From Planococcus soli (lineage in GTDB: Bacteria > Bacillota > Bacilli > Bacillales_A > Planococcaceae), in the NCBI RefSeq assembly GCF_016881065.1, contig NZ_WXYN01000007.1, positions 124,001 through 188,000 on the forward strand: DNA of 64,000 bases, written 5' to 3'. The translations under genes were made by a program, and so were the position numbers. Below are positions 17,348 to 27,308 of the stretch, piece after piece. Position 1 is the first letter of the stretch; each line of letters begins with the position of its first letter. Below the pieces are notes generated by a model. It searched no databases and was not told the origin of the DNA. It saw only the letters and a program-made list of their open reading frames with translations.

Positions 17348-18442
17348 ATGAAAATACAAGCAGCCGTTACACATGGCTTAGGAGAAGAGTTTAAATTTGA
17401 AGAAGTGGAACTGGGTGAACCAAAAATACATGAGGTGCTGGTGAAAATTGTGGCATCCGGTGTTTGCCATACGGATGCTGTAGCAAGAGATCTAGGCTTG
17501 TCTCCATTTCCTGCAGTCTTGGGACATGAAGGGTCCGGAATCGTTGAAAAAGTGGGATCTGCCGTTACGACCATCCAGGCTGGCGATCATGTCGTGCTGT
17601 CGTTCGCTTATTGCGGCCATTGCGAAAATTGCCTGACGGGACATCCGACTGTTTGCCTAAATTTCAACGACTTGAACTTTGGCGGCAAAATGCAGGATGG
17701 CACAAACCGAATCCATCACCACGATCATGCTGTGTCAACATTTTTCGGGCAATCGTCTTTTAGCACTTTCGCTGTGACCAACGAACGAAATGTCGTCAAA
17801 ATTGATCCGGAAGTGGATTTGACGCTTCTTGGTCCTCTAGGCTGCGGCATTCAGACGGGCGCGGGCACGGTATTGAACCGGTTCAAGCCTGAGTTTGGTT
17901 CCTCAATCGCCATTTACGGCAGCGGTGCAGTCGGATTGAGCGCGGTTATGGCAGCGAAAATTGCTGGCTGTCTTAACATCATCGCAGTTGATATTCATGA
18001 TGGCCGTCTGGAACTTGCCAAGGAATTGGGAGCGACGCATACGCTCAACGGCAAAAATGTCGACGTCGTACAAGAGATCAAAAAAATCACAAAAGGCGGT
18101 ACACATTATGCGGTCGAGACCACCGGAGTGCCGCCAGTCGTTAAACAAGCAATCCACGCCCTTCGCCCGCTCGGTTCATGCGCCATTGTCGGCGTGACAC
18201 CTGAAATCACGTTTGATGTCCATAATGACATCATGGCAGAAGGCAAAACCGTCATGGGAGTTATTGAAGGCGACTCGATTCCGCAAGTGTTCATTCCGCA
18301 GCTGGTGGATTATTATAAACGCGGCCTGTTCCCATTCGATAAATTAACTAAAGTCTATGATTTTGACCAGCTTAACCAAGCATTCGAAGACTCAAAAAAA
18401 GGCATTACCATCAAGCCGATCGTAAAGATTGGGCAGCAATAA
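17348..18442 (+). CDS. Zinc-dependent alcohol dehydrogenase, aryl-alcohol type
   Basis: A 364-residue medium-chain dehydrogenase. The catalytic zinc ligands are C40, H60 (GHEGSG) and a cysteine in GPLGCGIQTGAG; the structural zinc is held by C89, C92, C95 and C103. The Rossmann motif is GSGAVGLSA. The overall pattern fits benzyl/aryl-alcohol dehydrogenases (XylB/AdhC relatives) that use NAD. The ATG at 17348 follows GAGGAGG. It is monocistronic, flanked by a terminator at 18.48 kb. The physiological alcohol is not shown by context. Confidence 0.85.
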   Translation: MKIQAAVTHGLGEEFKFEEVELGEPKIHEVLVKIVASGVCHTDAVARDLGLSPFPAVLGHEGSGIVEKVGSAVTTIQAGDHVVLSFAYCGHCENCLTGHPTVCLNFNDLNFGGKMQDGTNRIHHHDHAVSTFFGQSSFSTFAVTNERNVVKIDPEVDLTLLGPLGCGIQTGAGTVLNRFKPEFGSSIAIYGSGAVGLSAVMAAKIAGCLNIIAVDIHDGRLELAKELGATHTLNGKNVDVVQEIKKITKGGTHYAVETTGVPPVVKQAIHALRPLGSCAIVGVTPEITFDVHNDIMAEGKTVMGVIEGDSIPQVFIPQLVDYYKRGLFPFDKLTKVYDFDQLNQAFEDSKKGITIKPIVKIGQQ

Positions 18443-18470
18443 AAGTGATCTTTAAATAATTGATTCCACT

Positions 18471-18511
18471 AAAAAAGTCGAGCGCCTGAAGGAGGCACTC
18501 GACTTTTTTGC
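18471..18511. terminator. Terminator of the alcohol dehydrogenase gene
   Basis: The stem AAAAAGTCGAG/CTCGACTTTTT, with inner GCCT/AGGC pairing, is followed by T. It also suits the convergent M42 peptidase gene. Confidence 0.9.
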
Positions 18512-18514
18512 TGT

Positions 18515-19597
18515 TCATGTATCCAGAAAATTTTTCCCGACTAATTCTTTTGAAGAAAAAATAAATGCTTCCACCAAGCGCACGGTATTTTTCAGATCAT
18601 CCAAATCGACAATTTCAATCGGGGTATGCGTATAGCGCGAAGGAATGGAAACCACTCCTGACGAAACCCCGGTAGATGTCATATGAATGGCCCCGGCATC
18701 TGTGCCGATGCCCATGAAAATCTCCTGCTGGTAAGGAATGCTTTGCTCTACTGCCACTTTTTCCAAAAGACCTGTGACAAGCGGATGGGCAATCAAAGAT
18801 TTGTCAGCAATTTTAATGCAAGGGCCGCCTCCAAGCGTACGCGTGCCCGTCATAAGGACATCATACGTATCGCTGGTTGGTGTAGTATCGACAGCCAAGG
18901 CGAAATCCGGTTTGATTCCCGGTGACAAAACAGAAGCACCCCGCAAGCCCACTTCTTCCTGGACCGTAAAGACACAGTAGATGTCGCCGTGTTTGCTGTC
19001 TTTGTTTGACTGCAGATTCTTGATCAGCTCGATCAATACGGCGCAGCCTGCGCGGTCATCCAGTGCTTTTCCGACGACGCGGTTGCGCTTCTTATCTCCC
19101 ACTAACTTCAGTCCGCTGCCATAGCTGATGGGCTGGCCAACCTTAATGCCCATTTCAAGAACTTCCTCTGCCGAAGATGCTCCAACATCGATATACAAAT
19201 CACGATGGGAAGTGATGCGTTTTGGATCATCCCACTTCACATAGTGGACCGCTAACGTTCCAATCACCCCTTCTATATAACCCTCGGCTCCCTTAATCGT
19301 AACCGGCTGAGCCAGCAAAACGCGGTTATCGAACCCGCCAAGCTGCTCGAAACGCAGTGTGCCGTTCGGTTCGATCTTCTTGACGATAAAGCCGATTTCA
19401 TCGGCATGCGCCGCTAGCAGAATGGATGGCATCTCCGGATCTGTCGCTTTTACTGTCGCAATCAGATTTCCCAGTGCATCGACTTCTACCTTATCCACTT
19501 TGTTTTCTATTTCACTTTTGATAAAGCGTTGAACGTCCTGTTCAAATCCGCTTGGTCCTACCAGTTCACATAGATTTTTCAACAATTCATACAACAA
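18515..19597 (-). CDS. M42-family metallo-aminopeptidase
   Basis: A 360-residue cytosolic di-zinc aminopeptidase of the YtoP/YsdC/FrvX type that trims free peptides. Expected metal ligands and catalytic acid are H64 in LAAHADE, D180 in LDDRAG, E213-E214 in VQEEVGLRGA, D236 in AVDTTP and H323 in SRYTHTP. Family members assemble as tetrahedral dodecamers. It lies 14 bases downstream of a peptide-binding lipoprotein on the same strand, which suggests joint use of imported peptides. Confidence 0.9.
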   Translation of the reverse strand: MLYELLKNLCELVGPSGFEQDVQRFIKSEIENKVDKVEVDALGNLIATVKATDPEMPSILLAAHADEIGFIVKKIEPNGTLRFEQLGGFDNRVLLAQPVTIKGAEGYIEGVIGTLAVHYVKWDDPKRITSHRDLYIDVGASSAEEVLEMGIKVGQPISYGSGLKLVGDKKRNRVVGKALDDRAGCAVLIELIKNLQSNKDSKHGDIYCVFTVQEEVGLRGASVLSPGIKPDFALAVDTTPTSDTYDVLMTGTRTLGGGPCIKIADKSLIAHPLVTGLLEKVAVEQSIPYQQEIFMGIGTDAGAIHMTSTGVSSGVVSIPSRYTHTPIEIVDLDDLKNTVRLVEAFIFSSKELVGKNFLDT

Positions 19598-19611
19598 TCA
19601 TCCACTCCAAA

Positions 19612-21252
19612 CTATTGATTTGATAGGTACACGTCAGTCATTAAATCGTTGCTCATCGGGTGCGGCACGTAATCTTCCACATAATCGCTTTGTGCAAGCG
19701 GCGGTGTTGTATAAGCCAACATTACCCAAGGTGCATCTTCCTGGAACAATGCCTGTGCTTCTTTATAAAGTTCCGTCCGCTTGTCCTGGTCAATGGTTTC
19801 ACGCGCTTCTGTAATCAACGAGGTAAATTCATCACTCTTGTAGAAGGCGATATTCTGTGCGGGCACTTCCGCATTGGTTTTGCTTAAGTTTGGATACAGG
19901 AAGTTATCAGGATCCGCCATGACGCCAGTCCAGCCATACATTGCCATACTGTGCTTCCCGCTCTTCGTATCGTCCAGGTATGTCGCCCATTCTGTCGAGA
20001 TGATTTCTGCCGTGATGCCAATTTCGGCTAAATCCGACTGGATTGCTTCAGCGATTTTCATCGGTTCAGGCAAGTAAGGGCGCGGATTGCTCATCGTATA
20101 TAATTCCGTCTCGAAGCCATTTTCAAAGCCCGCTTCTGCCAACAGTTTTTTCGCTTCTTCGACATTGTAATCGTATTTTTCCAGTTCATCATCATGGCTC
20201 CATAGCGAAGGCGGCAACGGGCTTGTTGCCGGATCCGCCATCCCATTGTAAAACGCATCGACGATTTCCTCTTTATTGATTGCCATATTGATCGCTTTTC
20301 GGACCAACGGATCATCAAACGGTTCTTTCTCCATATTGAACGCCATATAACCGATATTGAAACTTGGCCGTTTCTGCAGCTCAAGCCCTTGTGCTTCTTC
20401 AACGACATTGGTGTCTCCCGCATTCATTCCGTCCAAGACGTCAATTTCTCCCGTCTGCAGGGCGTTCAAACGCGCGGCATTTTCAGGAATCACCTGATAA
20501 ATGACCTTGTCCAGGTAAGGTTTGCCATCCATCCAGTACTCCGGATTTTTAGCCAACGTAATGGTGCTGTTGCGGCTCCACTCTTCGAACATGAATGGTC
20601 CCGTCCCCACCGGGTGCTCGTTCAATTCAGCTCCGTATTGTTCGATGGCAGCCGGACTCGCGATTCCGAACATGGAAATGGCTAAATAGCTGAGGAACGG
20701 CGCAGTTTTGCGTTTCAACTTGATTTCAAGTTCATGTTCTCCAGTCGCTAAAACATGCTCAATCAAATGATTTTCGTCTCCTTTAAATCCGCCATAGAGG
20801 AACGGATAATAAGGGAAATCCCCTTGATGGTACGGGTTTTCCGGATCCATCCATCGTTCAAAATTGAAGACGACAGCTTCAGCGTTAAAGTCCGTTCCAT
20901 CATGGAATTTGACGCCTTCCCGCAGCTGGAATGTCCAAGTCAAGCCATCTTCGCTGGAGCTGTACTCTGTTGCCAGCTTAGGCTGCAGTTCCAGGTTCTG
21001 ATCGTATTCCAATAAGGTCTCAAAGATATTGTGGGTGACGCGGATGGATTCGCCATCTGTGACATTAATCGGATCCAATCCAACCGAATCGGCTCCTCGG
21101 CCGTAAATCAATGTACCGCCCTGTTTGTCTTTTTCGGTCATATCCTCTCCGGTATTTTCCGTCCCCCCTGTTTCATCGCCTCCGGAACAGGCTGCCAACA
21201 ATAAAACCAAAATCAACATAAAATAAAATGGACGATACTGTTTCTTCTTCAC
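19612..21252 (-). CDS. Peptide ABC transporter substrate-binding lipoprotein (SBP_bac_5)
   Basis: A 546-residue OppA/DppE-type lipoprotein. The signal peptide ends in the lipobox LLAACSGG, and an acidic linker precedes the mature domain. The family signature TWTFQLREGVKFHDGTDFNA is at about residues 107-126. It should bind oligopeptides or nickel/haem-like ligands outside the membrane. No permease or ATPase genes are next to it, so it is an orphan receptor that must pair with a transporter elsewhere. The M42 aminopeptidase downstream is the likely co-transcribed partner. Confidence 0.85.
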   Translation of the reverse strand: MKKKQYRPFYFMLILVLLLAACSGGDETGGTENTGEDMTEKDKQGGTLIYGRGADSVGLDPINVTDGESIRVTHNIFETLLEYDQNLELQPKLATEYSSSEDGLTWTFQLREGVKFHDGTDFNAEAVVFNFERWMDPENPYHQGDFPYYPFLYGGFKGDENHLIEHVLATGEHELEIKLKRKTAPFLSYLAISMFGIASPAAIEQYGAELNEHPVGTGPFMFEEWSRNSTITLAKNPEYWMDGKPYLDKVIYQVIPENAARLNALQTGEIDVLDGMNAGDTNVVEEAQGLELQKRPSFNIGYMAFNMEKEPFDDPLVRKAINMAINKEEIVDAFYNGMADPATSPLPPSLWSHDDELEKYDYNVEEAKKLLAEAGFENGFETELYTMSNPRPYLPEPMKIAEAIQSDLAEIGITAEIISTEWATYLDDTKSGKHSMAMYGWTGVMADPDNFLYPNLSKTNAEVPAQNIAFYKSDEFTSLITEARETIDQDKRTELYKEAQALFQEDAPWVMLAYTTPPLAQSDYVEDYVPHPMSNDLMTDVYLSNQ

Positions 21253-21423
21253 GTCTTTTCCCCCTCGTATTATTTTTCCACCTTTTGTCTACATAACGGA
21301 AGTGAATTATACATATTAATAAACAAAAAGAATATAAATCTCAGTATAAGCATTTTAATGCAAATTATCAAATAAATATTCAAAGATTCTTCATAAAAAC
21401 ATTTCCAAAAATATTCTTGTCCA

Positions 21424-21457
21424 AATAAAAAACAAATCCGTCGCTAAACGGATTTGC
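21424..21457 (-). terminator. Terminator of the YfcC gene
   Basis: On the minus strand, CAAATCCG/CGGATTTG is followed by TTTTTTATTT. Confidence 0.8.
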
Positions 21458-21465
21458 CAATTTTT

Positions 21466-22884
21466 TTATACCGGTCCCCAGTTGATCAGTACAGCGAATG
21501 TCAACATGACAACTGCAATAACCACCCACATCAACAATAGCGGCAGCATCCACTTTGCCCATTTGATCCAAGGTACTCCTGCTACAGCAAGACTCGCCAT
21601 TAGCGGTCCGGATGTCGGGAAGATACTGTTGGTGAATCCATCACCAAATTGAAAGGCCTGAACAGCCACCTGTCTGGTAACACCGATCATATCCGACAAA
21701 GGCGCGAGAATCGGCATGACAATCATTGCCTGGCCGCTTCCTGAAGGAACAAGGAAGTTCAATGCACCGTTGGCGACGAACATCCCTAAAGCTGCAAAGA
21801 CAGGCGACAGTCCTTCTAAAGGCACTGATAAGGCTTGCACAAAAGTATCCAAGATCAGTGCATTTTCCATCACGATCAAGATAGCGCGAGCCACACCGAT
21901 AATCAATGCACCGTATACCAAATTTTTGCAGCCTTCCAAAAAGGTCAAAGTTAATTTATTGTAATCCATCCCTGCAATGATGCCTGCACCAATACCGATA
22001 ATTATAAAGAATGCAGCCATATGATCGATGGTCCATTGAAATTCGATTGTCGCATACACAAAGAATGCCAGGCACAGCCCAACAAACGACAAAATCAGCT
22101 TGTGCCGTGCCGTAAATGGCGCATCCAGCGGAGATTCGTCTTTCGCCCCTTCATCGAGCACGCCAATTAAACTTCTGGACGGGTCTGCCAATACTTTCTT
22201 TGCGTAGCTCCACGTATAGAGAATCGTCACGCCGACAATTACGACAAAAGCGATGACACGCAGCCCCATCCCTGAAAACAAAGGCACGTCCGCAATTGAC
22301 TGGGCAATCCCCACTGTATAGGGATTTAAAAATCCGACATTAAAGCCTGCAAACGTTGCACCAAACGTAATGGCCACTGCAACAATCGCATCCAACTTTA
22401 AAGCTCTTGCAATGATAACCCCGATTGCCACAAAGGGAATAATCGAGTTTGCCACTGCCCCCACTGCTCCACCAAGGGCAAACAGGATGGATACCAGGGC
22501 AATCAACAGGAATTCTTTTCCTTTGGTTTTATTGACCGCCCGCAGGATGCCGCCTTTGATCGCTCCAGAGCGCTCCACCACTTCAAATGCTCCTCCGGCA
22601 AACAGGACCAAGAAAATCAAGCCGCCTGATTCGACCATTCCCGCCTGCAATGCCAGGAAAATGTCCATAAAGCCAGTAGGATTGCTGTCGGTTTGTGCAT
22701 ACGTATTCGGAACTACCCGTTCGACTTCATCTACCATTTCCCGTTCAAAGGAACCCGCTGGCACAATATAAGTGGCCGCTACAGCCATTAATAACACAAT
22801 AAACAAAATTACATATGTATCCGGCATTTCAAACTTCTTTTTCCTTTTCAGCTCTGCTTCTTTCTGGTTGTTGGGAACACTCAT
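21466..22884 (-). CDS. YfcC-family membrane carrier
   Basis: A 472-residue protein with about 12 membrane helices, belonging to the YfcC/DcuC superfamily of C4-dicarboxylate or basic-amino-acid carriers. The start of the family reads MPDTYVILFIVLLMAVAATY, followed by IVPAGSF. The GAVGAVANSIIPFVAIG and VPSGSGQAMIVMP motifs are characteristic re-entrant regions. The ATG at 22884 was chosen because the upstream TTG at 22905 overlaps the ribosome binding site GAGAGGAAAT. The substrate is unknown. Confidence 0.85.
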   Translation of the reverse strand: MSVPNNQKEAELKRKKKFEMPDTYVILFIVLLMAVAATYIVPAGSFEREMVDEVERVVPNTYAQTDSNPTGFMDIFLALQAGMVESGGLIFLVLFAGGAFEVVERSGAIKGGILRAVNKTKGKEFLLIALVSILFALGGAVGAVANSIIPFVAIGVIIARALKLDAIVAVAITFGATFAGFNVGFLNPYTVGIAQSIADVPLFSGMGLRVIAFVVIVGVTILYTWSYAKKVLADPSRSLIGVLDEGAKDESPLDAPFTARHKLILSFVGLCLAFFVYATIEFQWTIDHMAAFFIIIGIGAGIIAGMDYNKLTLTFLEGCKNLVYGALIIGVARAILIVMENALILDTFVQALSVPLEGLSPVFAALGMFVANGALNFLVPSGSGQAMIVMPILAPLSDMIGVTRQVAVQAFQFGDGFTNSIFPTSGPLMASLAVAGVPWIKWAKWMLPLLLMWVVIAVVMLTFAVLINWGPV

Positions 22885-23145
22885 AAAAATTCCATTTCCT
22901 CTCAAACTATCGATTTCCTTTTCATTCTTTCGCCATCCGAAAAGGATTGTTTATCAGTATATAAGTTTAAGAGAAAATTATCAAATCGGTTTTTTCAGAA
23001 TTTTAAGAAGAAAACTGTTCTCTTAAGGATGCCTCGATCTAAAAATTTTTAAAAATCAGTTGGACAATGCTCTATTCTTTCCCATCTTGGGTATAGGTAT
23101 CTTAGTGATTATTTCATTCTTGTTTTTACAGAAGGGACGTTGTCG

Positions 23146-23952
23146 ATGCCTTACGCTTATACGGAAGATGCCACAGCTTTATATTACGAGATTGCCGGTC
23201 GTGGAACCCCTATTGTTTTTATCCACCCTCCTGTTATGGGACATATGGTTTTTAAGCATCAAAAAAGGCTTGCAGGGGATTTTCAAACTATTCTTTACGA
23301 TCTTCGCGGCCACGGTCTGAGTTCAAAAGGAAACACGCCCCTCTCCATAGAACTTTTAGCAAAAGATGTAAAATGCCTATTGGACGAACTGAACATCCCC
23401 AAAGCCGTGATCTGCGGATTTTCAAATGGCGGCACCATTGCACAAGAATTTGCATTATTGTATCCCGAGAGAACAGAGGCCCTCATTTTAAGCGGCGGCT
23501 ACTCAAGGGTTGATAGCCTCAACCTGAAAAGCATGCTCAGATTCGGCATGGCCATGAGTAAGCTCAATAAAGTTTCAATATTAGCAAAGATGCAAGCAAA
23601 GTCGCATAAATACTTTAAAGAAGATGAAGCTGATTTTTATCAATATGGCAAACTGGCTGACCCGCAGAGTGTTTATGAATTTTGCAATGCCGGCATTAGC
23701 TACAACTCTACTCACTCTCTTTACCGTTTAAAAATGCCGGTGCTATTGGTATATGGTTCACAAGAAAAATCGATGCACCATTACCGGATTCCTTTCCAGC
23801 AACATGCCTCCAATGTGAAAGTGGTCTACATTAAAGGGGCAAGCCATGAAGTGCCGCCAAGGCATTTCCCGGAATTTAACGGCGTGGTCCATCAATTTCT
23901 GCAATCACAAAAACAAAAGCTAACTCCATCCGCTAAAATCCAGAATAAATAG
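23146..23952 (+). CDS. Alpha/beta hydrolase
   Basis: A 268-residue soluble hydrolase. The nucleophile elbow is GFSNGG, the acidic residue is near GSQEKS (strand VLLVYG), and the catalytic histidine is in GASHEVPPRHFPE. The N-terminal oxyanion region is VFIHPPVMGH. It resembles the 3-oxoadipate enol-lactonase/proline-iminopeptidase-like group, but no specific substrate can be given. The ATG at 23146 follows AAGGGA by nine bases. It is monocistronic, ending at a strong hairpin shared with the subtilisin gene. Confidence 0.8.
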   Translation: MPYAYTEDATALYYEIAGRGTPIVFIHPPVMGHMVFKHQKRLAGDFQTILYDLRGHGLSSKGNTPLSIELLAKDVKCLLDELNIPKAVICGFSNGGTIAQEFALLYPERTEALILSGGYSRVDSLNLKSMLRFGMAMSKLNKVSILAKMQAKSHKYFKEDEADFYQYGKLADPQSVYEFCNAGISYNSTHSLYRLKMPVLLVYGSQEKSMHHYRIPFQQHASNVKVVYIKGASHEVPPRHFPEFNGVVHQFLQSQKQKLTPSAKIQNK

Positions 23953-23972
23953 AGTGCATGTTTTCACAACAA

Positions 23973-24006
23973 GAAGAGCCATTCCGGCTACCCGGAATGG
24001 CTCTTG
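23973..24006. terminator. Bidirectional hairpin between hydrolase and subtilisin genes
   Basis: A perfect 14-base stem, AAGAGCCATTCCGG/CCGGAATGGCTCTT, with a four-base loop. The T tail is poor on both strands. Confidence 0.7.
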
Positions 24007-24012
24007 CTGCTG

Positions 24013-25014
24013 TTATTTTCTTTCGCTATTTTCAGCACCTATGCTATATGAAGTGTTGATCAGTGTGAACAGCTGCTCTATTTTATTTAAAATATCCAAT
24101 GCCAGCAAACCGTTCCCTTCTGCGGTTTTCGGATAGCCAAGCGGCATCGTGCGCCGGACCAATTGTGCATATAATTCGGCTTCTGTCAGTTCACGGGCAA
24201 ACTCTTTTTCTGAAATGTTTTTAATCAATGCCAAAGCGCCGGAGACGTGCGGCGTGGCCATTGATGTGCCGGACAGACTGGCGTACTTCCCTCCCGGAAA
24301 CGTCGAATAAATATCAACTCCGGGAGCAACCAAATCAATTTCATCATTGGTATTGCTGAACGGTGCAATTCTGCGGTCAAAATCTACCGCCCCCACTTGA
24401 ATCACTTCACCATAAGCTCCGGGATAAGCGAATTCATCGGTATCGTGAAGGTCATCTCCTTCATTTCCTGCGGCACAGACAACTGGAATACCAGCGTCCA
24501 CTGCCCTTTTAATCGCCGCATGAAGCTCAGCCACATCTTCCGGCCCTCCCAGCGACATGGAAATTACACTCACTGTCTCCTCTTCGGAGCCTTTCCAATC
24601 GACCGCAAAATGGATAGCGTCGATGATTCCTTGATATTCCCCGCTGCCCTCTCCTGTCAACACTTTCAAAATGAGCAGATGGGCCTCAGGAGCGACTCCC
24701 GCTATTCCTCCATTTTCGCTGTGAGAGGCGGCAACAGTTCCAGCAACATGCGTGCCATGGCCATTGTTATCATCAAAGTTTTCCGAATCTCCATCAAAAT
24801 CAGCCGTAAAATTTTTCCCGCCAATAACTCGGTCCTGCAGGTCCGGATGATCCGGTTGGCAGCCCGTATCCAGGATAGCCACGATGTTCCCTTTTCCTCG
24901 TTCTGCTTCTTCCCATACATCGGGTGCCTGAATCATCCGGACGCCCTCAGGAATTTGGGGTGCCTGTTCTGTTATTTCTTCTACGCGGTAAGGAATTAAA
25001 TGCATCTTTGCCAT
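24013..25014 (-). CDS. Intracellular subtilisin-like serine protease
   Basis: A 333-residue S8 protease with no signal peptide. The catalytic triad is D49 (LDTGCQPDHPDL), H86 (NGHGTHVAG) and S251 (SGTSMATPH). The N-terminal LIPY at residues 6-9 is the inhibitory element of Bacillus intracellular subtilisins, which is cut off on activation. The C-terminal 50 residues extend beyond the core. The ATG at 25014 has GAGGAG eight bases upstream; an in-frame GTG at 25023 overlaps that site. Likely role is bulk turnover of cytosolic protein in stationary phase. Confidence 0.9.
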   Translation of the reverse strand: MAKMHLIPYRVEEITEQAPQIPEGVRMIQAPDVWEEAERGKGNIVAILDTGCQPDHPDLQDRVIGGKNFTADFDGDSENFDDNNGHGTHVAGTVAASHSENGGIAGVAPEAHLLILKVLTGEGSGEYQGIIDAIHFAVDWKGSEEETVSVISMSLGGPEDVAELHAAIKRAVDAGIPVVCAAGNEGDDLHDTDEFAYPGAYGEVIQVGAVDFDRRIAPFSNTNDEIDLVAPGVDIYSTFPGGKYASLSGTSMATPHVSGALALIKNISEKEFARELTEAELYAQLVRRTMPLGYPKTAEGNGLLALDILNKIEQLFTLINTSYSIGAENSERK

Positions 25015-25095
25015 TTGTTTCACTCCTCATAATTTCCAATTATTTTCTTACTTCCTTAATTCGGCGCCCATGCCCCGAAACCTTTATTATTCCAT

Positions 25096-25131
25096 TGAAA
25101 AAACCGATGCCTCAATCCCGGCACCGGTTTC
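25096..25131 (-). terminator. Terminator of the symporter operon
   Basis: On the minus strand, GAAACCGGTGCC/GGCATCGGTTTT is followed by TTTTTT. Confidence 0.8.
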
Positions 25132-25138
25132 CCTCTAA

Positions 25139-26674
25139 TTATAGTTGTCTAAACCCGCCAGTGTTGGCACGGACATTGACTTCAGAATACTTTTTAAGGT
25201 CTTGTTCTTTCGATAGCATCGTTCCAACCCACCCGCCGATAAATCCAAGCGGTACAGAAAGTAAGGCTGGATTGGTCAACGGGAAGAGGGGATCTCCTAC
25301 GAAAATTGCCGCACCAGCTTCCGGGCTCATAACGCTCGGGCTGAGAGATACCAGCACCAAAGCCGAAATCAATCCTGTCATAATAGCTGATACCGCGCCT
25401 GTTGTATTAAACCGTTTCCAGAAAATCGTGTAGACGATAACCGGCAAATTGGCACTGGCCGCAATACAGAATGCCAGCGACACTAGGAATGCCACGTTCA
25501 GGCTTTGGGCAAAAATCGCCAGAAGGATCGAGAATGCCGATACGCCAAGAGAAGCATAGCGAGCTGCCAGCATTTGCTGGCGTTCAGTTGCTTGGCCTTT
25601 TTTGATGATTTGGCCGTAAATATCATGGGCAAATGCGGAAGCTCCTGTCAGAACCAGTCCTGCTACTACGGCAAGAATCGTTGCAAATGCGACTGCAGAA
25701 ATGAACGACATCAACACATCGCCGCCTAATGCCTGAGCCAAAAGCGGTGCCGCCATGTTGCCCGCGGGATTTGTCGAGGTGATCAAATCAGATCCTACGA
25801 AAGCTGCTGCTCCAAACCCAAGGAAAATAGTCATGACATAGAAAATTCCAACAATCCATGTCGCCCACATAACTGAGCTCCGGGCTGTTTTTGCATCTTT
25901 GACGGTAAAGAAACGCATGAGTATATGCGGCAGACCTGCAGTACCCAACACTAAAGCAAGCATCAGCGAGATCGTATCCAACGGAATCGTATATCTAACT
26001 CCGGGGCTTAAATACGCTTCTCCATGAGGTGTAGCTGTCTTCATCTGTGTAAACATCTCCAGTATATTGAAGTTGAAGTTTTTCAATACAAGGAAAGACA
26101 AAATAACGGTACCAACCATCAACAACACAGCTTTGATAATCTGCACCCAACTTGTCGCGGTCATCCCGCCAAACAAAACATAGACAGTCATCATGATACC
26201 GACAAGCAGGACTGCCCATATGTAATCGATGCCGAACAGCAGTTGAATTAATGCTCCTGCCCCGACCAATTGTGCAATCATATAGAAGATAACGATTGTA
26301 ATAGAGCTTAATGCCGCAGCGCCACGAACTTTCTTTGCATTAAAGCGTGCATTAATCATATCGGCAAGTGTATATTTTCCCAAGTTGCGGAGTGGCTCAG
26401 CTACGATGAAAAGAACGACCAAATACGCTACCAGGTAGCCGATGGAGAATAGGAAGCCGTCAAAGCCGAATAAAGCGATTGCTCCCGCAATACCCAGGAA
26501 AGAAGCTGCAGACAAATAATCTCCCGCAATAGCCAAGCCATTTTGCCAGCCTGTCAATCCGCCTCCAGCCGTGTAGAAATCGCTGGCGGAATTTGTACGT
26601 TTCGCCGCAAAATAGGTAATGACAAGAGTAATTCCCACAATAAAAACAAATATGGCTATAACCGTAGCGTTCAT
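25139..26674 (-). CDS. Sodium:solute symporter, acetate permease (ActP) type
   Basis: A 511-residue SSS-family carrier with about 13 membrane helices. The start contains the ASDFYTAGGGLTGWQNGLAI region that is diagnostic for cation/acetate symporters, and GGMTATSWVQIIK and LAAVAGLVLTGASAFAHD-like blocks follow. Its ATG overlaps the stop of the upstream DUF485 gene by four bases, the usual yjcH-actP arrangement. It should take up acetate or another short monocarboxylate with sodium. Confidence 0.88.
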   Translation of the reverse strand: MNATVIAIFVFIVGITLVITYFAAKRTNSASDFYTAGGGLTGWQNGLAIAGDYLSAASFLGIAGAIALFGFDGFLFSIGYLVAYLVVLFIVAEPLRNLGKYTLADMINARFNAKKVRGAAALSSITIVIFYMIAQLVGAGALIQLLFGIDYIWAVLLVGIMMTVYVLFGGMTATSWVQIIKAVLLMVGTVILSFLVLKNFNFNILEMFTQMKTATPHGEAYLSPGVRYTIPLDTISLMLALVLGTAGLPHILMRFFTVKDAKTARSSVMWATWIVGIFYVMTIFLGFGAAAFVGSDLITSTNPAGNMAAPLLAQALGGDVLMSFISAVAFATILAVVAGLVLTGASAFAHDIYGQIIKKGQATERQQMLAARYASLGVSAFSILLAIFAQSLNVAFLVSLAFCIAASANLPVIVYTIFWKRFNTTGAVSAIMTGLISALVLVSLSPSVMSPEAGAAIFVGDPLFPLTNPALLSVPLGFIGGWVGTMLSKEQDLKKYSEVNVRANTGGFRQL

Positions 26675-27063
26675 CGATTTTCCTCCTCATCGTAATCAAA
26701 TTCCTTTAGCGTGTCCTTAGCCATTTCATCGAACTTTTCCGCACGTTTCATGTATACGGTTACAAGAATCCACGTCATAGCGAATAAGGAGAAAGCAAAC
26801 ACCCATACCCATGTGATGTCTCCTATAAAACCAGCATTTAACCAATCTGTATAGGAAATCACGATATTGAATAAAAGATAAAGTCCTAAGAATAAAATCG
26901 TTGTCGGAATAAGAAAACTTTTTTTCTTGCGCATCAGCTCCCTGAAACCTTCGGAGTTTTCAATTTTTTGAAAATCCGGAGTTCCATCTGCCAGCCTTTC
27001 ATGCGTTACCTTTTCTCGAATCCTTTCATCATTGGTTTTATCCCCTGCGATTACTTTTGTCAT
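26671..27063 (-). CDS. DUF485 membrane protein (YjcH-like), partner of the symporter
   Basis: A 130-residue protein with a hydrophilic N-terminus of about 45 residues and two membrane helices (SFLIPTTILFLGLYLLFNIVI-like and TWVWVFAFSLFAMTWILVTV-like). DUF485 proteins are nearly always coupled to ActP-type symporters, and here the two genes overlap by four bases. The ATG at 27063 follows AAAGGGGTG; the in-frame GTG at 27072 is inside that binding site. Its exact job in transport is unknown. Confidence 0.85.
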   Translation of the reverse strand: MTKVIAGDKTNDERIREKVTHERLADGTPDFQKIENSEGFRELMRKKKSFLIPTTILFLGLYLLFNIVISYTDWLNAGFIGDITWVWVFAFSLFAMTWILVTVYMKRAEKFDEMAKDTLKEFDYDEEENR

Positions 27064-27308
27064 GCCTATCACCCCTTTATTTTACTTTTCTGAATCTATA
27101 AACAATTAAAGCACTACCCATTTTCAGAGTCAATAATTATTTGAAAAAAATGTAAATATGTCATTTTCTCTTTGTGCTGTTTTTCTCTGGATAAGTTGTT
27201 TCAAACAGAGCAATGGAATCCTTAGCTATCAGCTGGAACTGAACAAAGGATATTATCGGTTTTTACCGAATACATAACAGAAGAGCTAAACAACGAGGAG
27301 CCGATAAA